40,497 bases of DNA from Thermoplasmata archaeon. Lineage in GTDB: Archaea > Thermoplasmatota > Thermoplasmata > Thermoplasmatales > Thermoplasmataceae. This document shows, piece after piece, positions 35,310-40,497 of this stretch. The stretch covers positions 1 through 40,497 of the forward strand of contig JAJZZM010000007.1 of assembly GCA_021797555.1 (NCBI GenBank). The letters are read 5' to 3'. Made by a program: the position numbers and the translations under genes. Numbering within the stretch: position 1 is the stretch's first letter; each line of letters opens with the position of its first letter. Under the pieces are notes generated by a model. The model made no database searches. It was not told the origin of the DNA and worked only from the letters and a program-made list of their open reading frames with translations.

Positions 35310-35630
35310 TCACAATATTATATTATTAGAGATATTATTATATTTATAATGTATTATAAAATAATTGTGGTATACTGAAATTAATTCACATATATACTTA
35401 TTGTTTTTTACCAGTGTGTTTATTGTATTGTCTATTGTTTCCTCTTTATATACAAAAGAGTCGGCTATAAACCTTGATACATCGTCATCTATTATTAATT
35501 TCTCATTATAATTATATTTTATCAGACATGTGCCATAATGATTTTATGAATACATGATCACCTAGAGTCTCTGTGACAAGGGCATTAAAACTATTAAAAA
35601 TGGAAACGTTTTTTAAAATTTACAATCAGA
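35310..35630 (-). pseudogene. Decayed ORF of unknown family
   Basis: A first piece reads NSFNALVTETLGDHVFIKSLWHMSDKI before a stop. One frame over, a 69-codon open stretch reads YNEKLIIDDDVSRFIADSF and continues to a TGA at 35310-35312. Both have protein-like composition but no start codon, and one frameshift joins them. The family is not recognised. Confidence 0.35.
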
Positions 35631-35811
35631 TGATACGGGCATGACTGGACATGAAGAGTTAATATTAAACATATGTAATAAACATTAATTGCCGGAAAAT
35701 CATGAAACCTTCCCTGAATATATATAAAATTAATGAAATTTATAATGCTAGGAATAGTTATTACTTATTATATTACCTTGATTTAAATTATATATATTCG
35801 TTCAATAAATA

Positions 35812-35825
35812 ATATTTAAATAAAC
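35812..35825 (+). promoter_or_regulatory. TATA box of the penicillin-amidase family gene
   Basis: ATATTTAAATAAAC is centred near 35817, 26 nt before the ATG at 35843, giving a leaderless transcript. Confidence 0.55.
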
Positions 35826-35842
35826 CATAATATTTAGTATCC

Positions 35843-38341
35843 ATGAAGATATTTTCATCTAAAAAACGTTTTATAACAGGTTTAATTGTTATAATAGTTA
35901 TAATATCAATGGTTTCATTTTCAATAGGGCCCTTGCCACCATTGAATAAACTATTAAATCCATCAACAGGGGTTTATTCAATACCACCACAGTATAAGAC
36001 AGGTGCAAAATATATAAATATAACATATGATGGCAAAACTGCTGAGGTTATAACATTTCAGGAAACAGATGGATTTATAGGCATTTATAGCAACCATAAC
36101 TGGTCATTATATTATGAACAGGGATATTTAGAGGCAAAATACAGGCTTGCACAGATGGTTTTTATTAAGAAGGAGGGCCAGGGAACATTATCCCAACTTG
36201 TCGGTAAAAGTGAATTATCATCGGACATATTCTCCAGGGAATTAATGGACTGCCAGGTAGCAAAGGAGGAAGTAAATAATATCTCAAAAAGTTCATACAC
36301 ATACATGGCAACAAACAGTTTTGTTGCAGGAATAAATTCATATATAAATAATTTAAGCTATAAAAACACTCCCCTGCTTTTCAAATTATTAGATTATAAA
36401 CCTAAGGACTTTAACATAACAAATATATTTGCAATACAGCAGACATTCCTTTGGGAAAACAGCGCAGGAGGTTTTGATCCACTTTATTTCCAGTATGCAT
36501 TGCAGGAAATGCCAGAGAATGTTATAAAGGCATTATATCCTGCATATCCTGCAGGAATACAGAACCCTATAGTTCCATATAAATGTAATCCTGAAGTATA
36601 TAATGAAACTGGTGATATTAAAAATTTGACATTATATAAAACGTCCACACATATACCGGTAAACAATGTTAGCAGCATACCATCATTTTCATCACCGACC
36701 TCGCTTGAATTCCCATCTTCAGATAGTTTCAGCAATGACTGGGCAGTGAATGGAATAAAAACAGACAATGTTTCAGCTCTACTTGCGAATGACCCCCATC
36801 TTACAACGAGTGTACCTTCGATATGGATAGGTTTCCAGCTGGTATCGCCAGGCATGAATGTAATTGGCGTGGTTTTCCCAGGATTCCCAGGAATAATTTT
36901 AGGGCACAATAATTATCTGGCATGGGGGGCAACCAATGGCCAGATACAGGAAACATATTTCTATGCAGAAGAAACTTCCAATAGTCATCCATACAGTTAT
37001 TACTCCAACGGCAACTGGACAAAATTTACTGTGATAAATGAAACAATAAATGTAAAGGACTCAAAACCATATAAATTGCAGATGGAAGTTGCTAATAACG
37101 GTGTTGTTGTTGATAATGATTCTGGAACAAAAATTGCCATGGACTGGACAGGCTTATCACCGAGTTATGAGCTTACCTTTTTCCTTAACATCGATAGGGC
37201 ACATACAGTAACACAATTTAAGGACAGTCTTATACAATATTTTAAAGTTGCAATACAGAACTGGGCAGTTGCAGATTCAAAGGGCAATATAGGAATATTC
37301 CCATACGGCAATTATCCTGTTATTGAGTCAGGAAACCCGAGAGGTGTTTTAAATGGAACAGGCAGATCAAACTGGGTGGGTTTTGTACCGTTAAAATATG
37401 AGCCATATTTATATGACCCGGCAAGGGGATTTGTTTTCTCCGATAACCAGATAACAATATCTTCAAATTATCCATATTATATAGGCTGGGATTATGAATC
37501 AGGTTACCGTGCAGATGAGGCATATACATTATTGAACTCGACCTATGGATTTAATACATCAAAGATGGAAAAAATACAGCTAACAGTACATGATTATACT
37601 ACCGATATTTTCCTGAAACCTTTACTTAAGTCCATAGAAAAATATTATGGCAATACTAATATATATAATGAATTAAAATCGTGGAATGGAAATATGGACA
37701 TAAATTCCTCTGCAGCAAGCGTTTTCTATTTCTGGGAACAGAACATACTGAATGATACATTTCTGCCATATTTGGAAGAATATGGAATAACTTCAAATGA
37801 TGGTTTATACAATACAGCATTCTTCCTGGGTAGTGATTCAATGTACCATGGGCCATTAATAGAGGACCTGGTAAACTGGACAGTTAAAGAACCAAATTCA
37901 TCATATTTTAATAATCCATTAAATAACAAAACACGTAATTTCAATACATTATCACTGGAGGCATTTAATCAAACAATAAAAGAATTTAATGAAAAATATG
38001 GAAAAATATCGTCAAAGTGGAACTGGGGGAATATTCATAAAAGATATTTATCGAGTTTCTTTGGCATAAATACATTGAATACTAAGGAGATACCGGCTGC
38101 CGGAGATGGGAATACAATAAATGCTGCGTATGGTATAATTTCCAATTTTGGTCCATCCTGGAGGCTAGTTGTAAATCTTTCTAAACCTGAAAATGCCATG
38201 GGTATATATCCTGGTGGCATATCTGAAAATCCTTTAAGCAGTTATTATTCGAATAATTTCATAGCATGGAACAACGGCGTTTATTATAAACTAATGCCTG
38301 ACAATATGCCAAAGCAGTTTTATTATGGTTATGGTGATTAA
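35843..38341 (+). CDS. Exported penicillin-amidase family Ntn hydrolase
   Basis: The 832-residue hydrolase cleaves amide bonds of N-acylated compounds; relatives include penicillin acylases and acyl-homoserine lactone acylases. A signal anchor at about residues 10-30 sends it outside the cell. Ser297 in FSNDWAVNG is the expected N-terminal nucleophile of the beta chain, exposed by autocatalytic cleavage before it. ANDPHL and FPGFPGIILGHNNYLAWG are conserved family blocks. Many N-glycosylation sequons suit an archaeal surface protein. The region between the spacer and Ser297 is Ser/Pro-rich. It is followed by a coupled small membrane protein. The natural substrate is unknown; N-acyl peptides or lipids are possible. 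Confidence 0.92.
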   Translation: MKIFSSKKRFITGLIVIIVIISMVSFSIGPLPPLNKLLNPSTGVYSIPPQYKTGAKYINITYDGKTAEVITFQETDGFIGIYSNHNWSLYYEQGYLEAKYRLAQMVFIKKEGQGTLSQLVGKSELSSDIFSRELMDCQVAKEEVNNISKSSYTYMATNSFVAGINSYINNLSYKNTPLLFKLLDYKPKDFNITNIFAIQQTFLWENSAGGFDPLYFQYALQEMPENVIKALYPAYPAGIQNPIVPYKCNPEVYNETGDIKNLTLYKTSTHIPVNNVSSIPSFSSPTSLEFPSSDSFSNDWAVNGIKTDNVSALLANDPHLTTSVPSIWIGFQLVSPGMNVIGVVFPGFPGIILGHNNYLAWGATNGQIQETYFYAEETSNSHPYSYYSNGNWTKFTVINETINVKDSKPYKLQMEVANNGVVVDNDSGTKIAMDWTGLSPSYELTFFLNIDRAHTVTQFKDSLIQYFKVAIQNWAVADSKGNIGIFPYGNYPVIESGNPRGVLNGTGRSNWVGFVPLKYEPYLYDPARGFVFSDNQITISSNYPYYIGWDYESGYRADEAYTLLNSTYGFNTSKMEKIQLTVHDYTTDIFLKPLLKSIEKYYGNTNIYNELKSWNGNMDINSSAASVFYFWEQNILNDTFLPYLEEYGITSNDGLYNTAFFLGSDSMYHGPLIEDLVNWTVKEPNSSYFNNPLNNKTRNFNTLSLEAFNQTIKEFNEKYGKISSKWNWGNIHKRYLSSFFGINTLNTKEIPAAGDGNTINAAYGIISNFGPSWRLVVNLSKPENAMGIYPGGISENPLSSYYSNNFIAWNNGVYYKLMPDNMPKQFYYGYGD
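38333..38338 (+). promoter_or_regulatory. Ribosome-binding site of the downstream membrane-protein gene
   Basis: GGTGAT overlaps the last codons of the amidase gene and lies four bases before the ATG at 38343. It indicates coupled translation and rules against the in-frame ATG at 38325. Confidence 0.6.
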
Positions 38342-38342
38342 A

Positions 38343-38690
38343 ATGAATAATAAATATTTTAATATATATGGAATGCTTATACTGCTTGCAACTGCATTTC
38401 TGATCAGTTATTACGGTTACTGGTATTTACAGGTTATACCAGCAATTTTAATCGGTTATTTTATGGTAAGGAAAATATTATACATAATTTTATCAGGAAT
38501 ATTCTCTGTTATAGGAATTTATATAGCCTTAATACCATCATATGGCACAAGAATAAAAGGTGCAGAAATAGCATCAAATATAGCGGGAATACCATTCTAC
38601 CTCATAATAGCACTAACATTTTTAATAATATTTGTTATAACAATAGGTGGATTATTGATAGGATCATCAATTAAAAGAAATAATTTATAA
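38343..38690 (+). CDS. Small membrane protein coupled to the amidase gene, unrecognised
   Basis: The 115-residue protein has about four hydrophobic helices (about residues 7-25, 28-40, 43-60 and 82-108) with a short extracellular loop containing YGTRIKG. It starts one base after the amidase stop and shares its RBS, so the two are made together. A role as membrane partner of the amidase is possible but unproven. No family is recognised. Confidence 0.65.
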   Translation: MNNKYFNIYGMLILLATAFLISYYGYWYLQVIPAILIGYFMVRKILYIILSGIFSVIGIYIALIPSYGTRIKGAEIASNIAGIPFYLIIALTFLIIFVITIGGLLIGSSIKRNNL

Positions 38691-38783
38691 TTTTTATTAT
38701 ATATAATATAATAGGTAGTATTTCCTTATTTCCTTTTAAAAACATTTATAATTATTATAGAATTGTTTAACCGGTGTTTAAAA

Positions 38784-39584
38784 TTGATTAAACTTGGAGA
38801 TAAGGAAGTTTCAAATATAGGTTTAGGTACATATGGTATGGGAGGAAAAACCTTACCGGACTATAAAAATGATTCTGGGGAAATAGAGGCCATAAAATAT
38901 GCAATAAAAAATAATATAAATTTAATTGACACTGCAGAATATTATAGTGGTGGCCATTCTGAGGAATTAATAGGAAAGGCAATAAAGGATTTTAATAGGG
39001 AAGATATTTTCATAATTTCAAAGGTATGGCCCACACATCTGCATTATGATGATGTTATTAAATCGGCAAAAGCATCATTGAAAAGATTAGATACAGATTA
39101 TATTGATTTATACCTTATTCACTGGCCAAACCCTAAAATACCTGTTAAGGAAACATTAGATGCTATGGATGAATTAATGAAAAATGGCTTAATAAAGAAT
39201 ATAGGAGTAAGCAATTTTGATATAGGAACATTAAAAGAGGCTATGGACAATCTTAAAAATGGTGAAATAATAGCAAATGAGGTTGAATACAACCTTGAAA
39301 ATTATTATATAGAAGATGATTTAATGCCTTTCTGTGAGAGCAAACATATAAAGATAATAGGTTACTCCCCATTAAACCATGGAAAAATAAATAATAAAAT
39401 TGATAATATATCAAAATCACTTGGCATGACAAAAATACAGTGCGAGCTTGCGTATTTAAAGAAAAAATCAATACCGATACCTAAAGCATCAAAAATTGCA
39501 CATATTAATGATATTGTAACATCACTGAACATCGATCTAGATGTAAATGAATATAATAAAATAAGGGAGATAATAAGAAAATAA
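38784..39584 (+). CDS. Aldo/keto reductase with probable TTG start
   Basis: The 266-residue TIM-barrel reductase has tetrad Asp49, Tyr54 (LIDTAEYY), Lys80 (ISKVWP) and His113 (LIHWPNP). NIGVSNF and IPIPKAS cofactor motifs are present. There is no ATG near the N-terminus. The TTG at 38784 gives MIKLGDKEVSNIGLGTYG, which matches the family start, with GGTG seven bases upstream and a TATA-like TTTATAATT near 38743-38751. A TTG at 38763 is the alternative. It is a paralogue of the gene at 19680 but lacks that gene's insertion after the first strand. Confidence 0.88.
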   Translation: MIKLGDKEVSNIGLGTYGMGGKTLPDYKNDSGEIEAIKYAIKNNINLIDTAEYYSGGHSEELIGKAIKDFNREDIFIISKVWPTHLHYDDVIKSAKASLKRLDTDYIDLYLIHWPNPKIPVKETLDAMDELMKNGLIKNIGVSNFDIGTLKEAMDNLKNGEIIANEVEYNLENYYIEDDLMPFCESKHIKIIGYSPLNHGKINNKIDNISKSLGMTKIQCELAYLKKKSIPIPKASKIAHINDIVTSLNIDLDVNEYNKIREIIRK

Positions 39585-39806
39585 TTATTTTATAATTTGG
39601 ATTTTCATGGCGATATTTTTGTACCCCGGTATTTAATTATCTCTATAAAGGGTCATATACAATATTTTTGATCATACCATTTTCAATTATTTATTACCCA
39701 ATTATAATCCTGCATTCCTATTTTAATTGCTGCAATAATGCAATATTGTGCATTAGTATACCTGACCTATATTAAAAAAGGATAAATAATACAGAAAATA
39801 TAAGCT

Positions 39807-40415
39807 ATGAGGGTGAAAATGTTGAATAAAGATAGTATTAGAGAACTATTTAATAATCTTAACAATGTAAATCATTTGGCTGCATGCTCCAGGTCTCCCA
39901 TGCTAAAAACTGTAAGGGAATCATTTGAACATTATATAAGTGATGTTGAGAATTTTGGGAATCCTTGGGAATTATGGTCAGATAAGGTTGATGAGGCAAG
40001 AGAGTTATTTGCAAAATTAATAAATGCAGATAAATCTGAAATAGCTGCATTATATTCAGTATCATCGTGCTTAAATGCAATAATTAGTTCATTTAATTTT
40101 AATGGTAAAAGTGAAGTAATAACATCCGATCTTGAATATCCAACAACAAACTTTATATTGAATGCATATAAAAAGTATGGTTTAAAATTAAAAACACTGA
40201 AAAATAAAAATAATGAGATAAGTATTGATAATTATTACAATAATATAACTGAAAATACACTGTTAACTACAGCAATACATGTTTCATCCATGAATGGATC
40301 CGTTCAGAATATAAACGAAATATCTATAATTGCACATAAAAATAATTCATATATTTACAAATCAACATACCAGAAAGAAAGCCACTGAACTTGTGATGTG
40401 GATGAATTTCTGTAA
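39807..40415 (+). pseudogene. Truncated class V aminotransferase (cysteine desulfurase-like)
   Basis: The first 193 codons encode the N-terminal half of a PLP-dependent class V enzyme: a PWELW block, ALYSVSSCLNAI cofactor loop, DLEYPTTNF and HVSSMNGSVQNI. The frame then stops at a TGA (40386-40388). Past the stop, in the same frame, CDVDEFL continues the family pattern (DVxxLxVDF) up to a TAA at 40413-40415. The expected Asp of the DxxQ cofactor motif is replaced (STYQ), and the Lys-bearing half is absent from the remaining window. It is therefore a dead gene, though a short protein could still be made. The start may be 39807 or the ATG at 39819 just after GGGTGA. Confidence 0.7.
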
Positions 40416-40497
40416 AAATATAATACAAATATTCAATAAATAATTAATATTTAGAATATTTTCAAATCCCACGCATGGCATAATTTTCAAAACAACA
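40416..40497. other. AT-rich end of window, no gene seen
   Basis: Short stops in all frames follow the pseudogene; nothing recognisable remains before the edge. Confidence 0.4.

Larger units (their letters stand above)
35252..35842. other. 591-bp spacer with a decayed ORF and two promoters
   Basis: The right end carries the amidase promoter. A broken minus-strand reading frame occupies 35310-35630 and is listed separately. No RNA gene, CRISPR or other repeat is seen. Confidence 0.5.

Noticed and set aside
38325-38342. Upstream ATG as start of the small membrane protein
   Set aside because: It would overlap the amidase end, and the GGTGAT site correctly precedes 38343.

Overview
The window looks like chromosomal DNA of an AT-rich thermoacidophilic archaeon, most likely of the Thermoplasmatales (Picrophilus-like). 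The reasons are archaeal TATA boxes about 25 nt upstream of start codons on apparently leaderless genes, GGTGA ribosome-binding sites inside operons, and a gene set of Entner-Doudoroff-type sugar oxidation, TCA enzymes, an exported penicillin-amidase family protein and archaeal insertion sequences. The genus is an inference, not a database match.

Region 1 (1-1.6 kb): decayed mobile-element and ATPase fragments, including an IS607-type resolvase HTH, followed by a zinc alcohol dehydrogenase. Region 2 (1.6-13.3 kb): a sugar uptake and oxidation locus. It holds a glcSTUV-like ABC transporter operon (minus strand), an extra paralogous solute-binding protein, an AnmK-like sugar kinase, an IS4-type insertion sequence with 15-bp terminal repeats, then an enolase-superfamily sugar-acid dehydratase and a glucose 1-dehydrogenase. 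The ATPase and the dehydrogenase resemble the Sulfolobus glucose proteins. Fragments at 1768-1912 show that the kinase-transporter block was once tandemly duplicated and that one copy collapsed, leaving only its binding protein.

Region 3 (13.3-19.5 kb): a Gfo/Idh/MocA oxidoreductase, a small membrane protein, a gamma-class carbonic anhydrase-like protein, an S9 peptidase and the sucCD succinyl-CoA synthetase operon. Region 4 (19.6-31.5 kb): an aldo/keto reductase, small unrecognised proteins, a DMT transporter, a DEAD-box helicase with an Arg/Asn-rich tail, a 2-hydroxyacid dehydrogenase, malic enzyme, a GNAT acetyltransferase, aconitase and NADP-type isocitrate dehydrogenase. Together with sucCD these supply several steps of oxidative central metabolism downstream of pyruvate.

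Region 5 (31.5-40.5 kb): gene-poor spacers carrying decayed TnpB and probable IS110 ends, two convergent APC-family amino acid permeases, a decayed unrecognised ORF, an exported penicillin-amidase family hydrolase translationally coupled to a small membrane protein, a second aldo/keto reductase that probably starts with TTG, and a truncated class V aminotransferase pseudogene. Peptidase, permeases and amidase suit a scavenger of peptides in acid environments. I see no tRNA, rRNA, CRISPR array or riboswitch. I found no clearly new multi-gene system; the most unusual features are the collapsed tandem duplication, the mosaic binding-protein pair and the divergent AnmK-like kinase.
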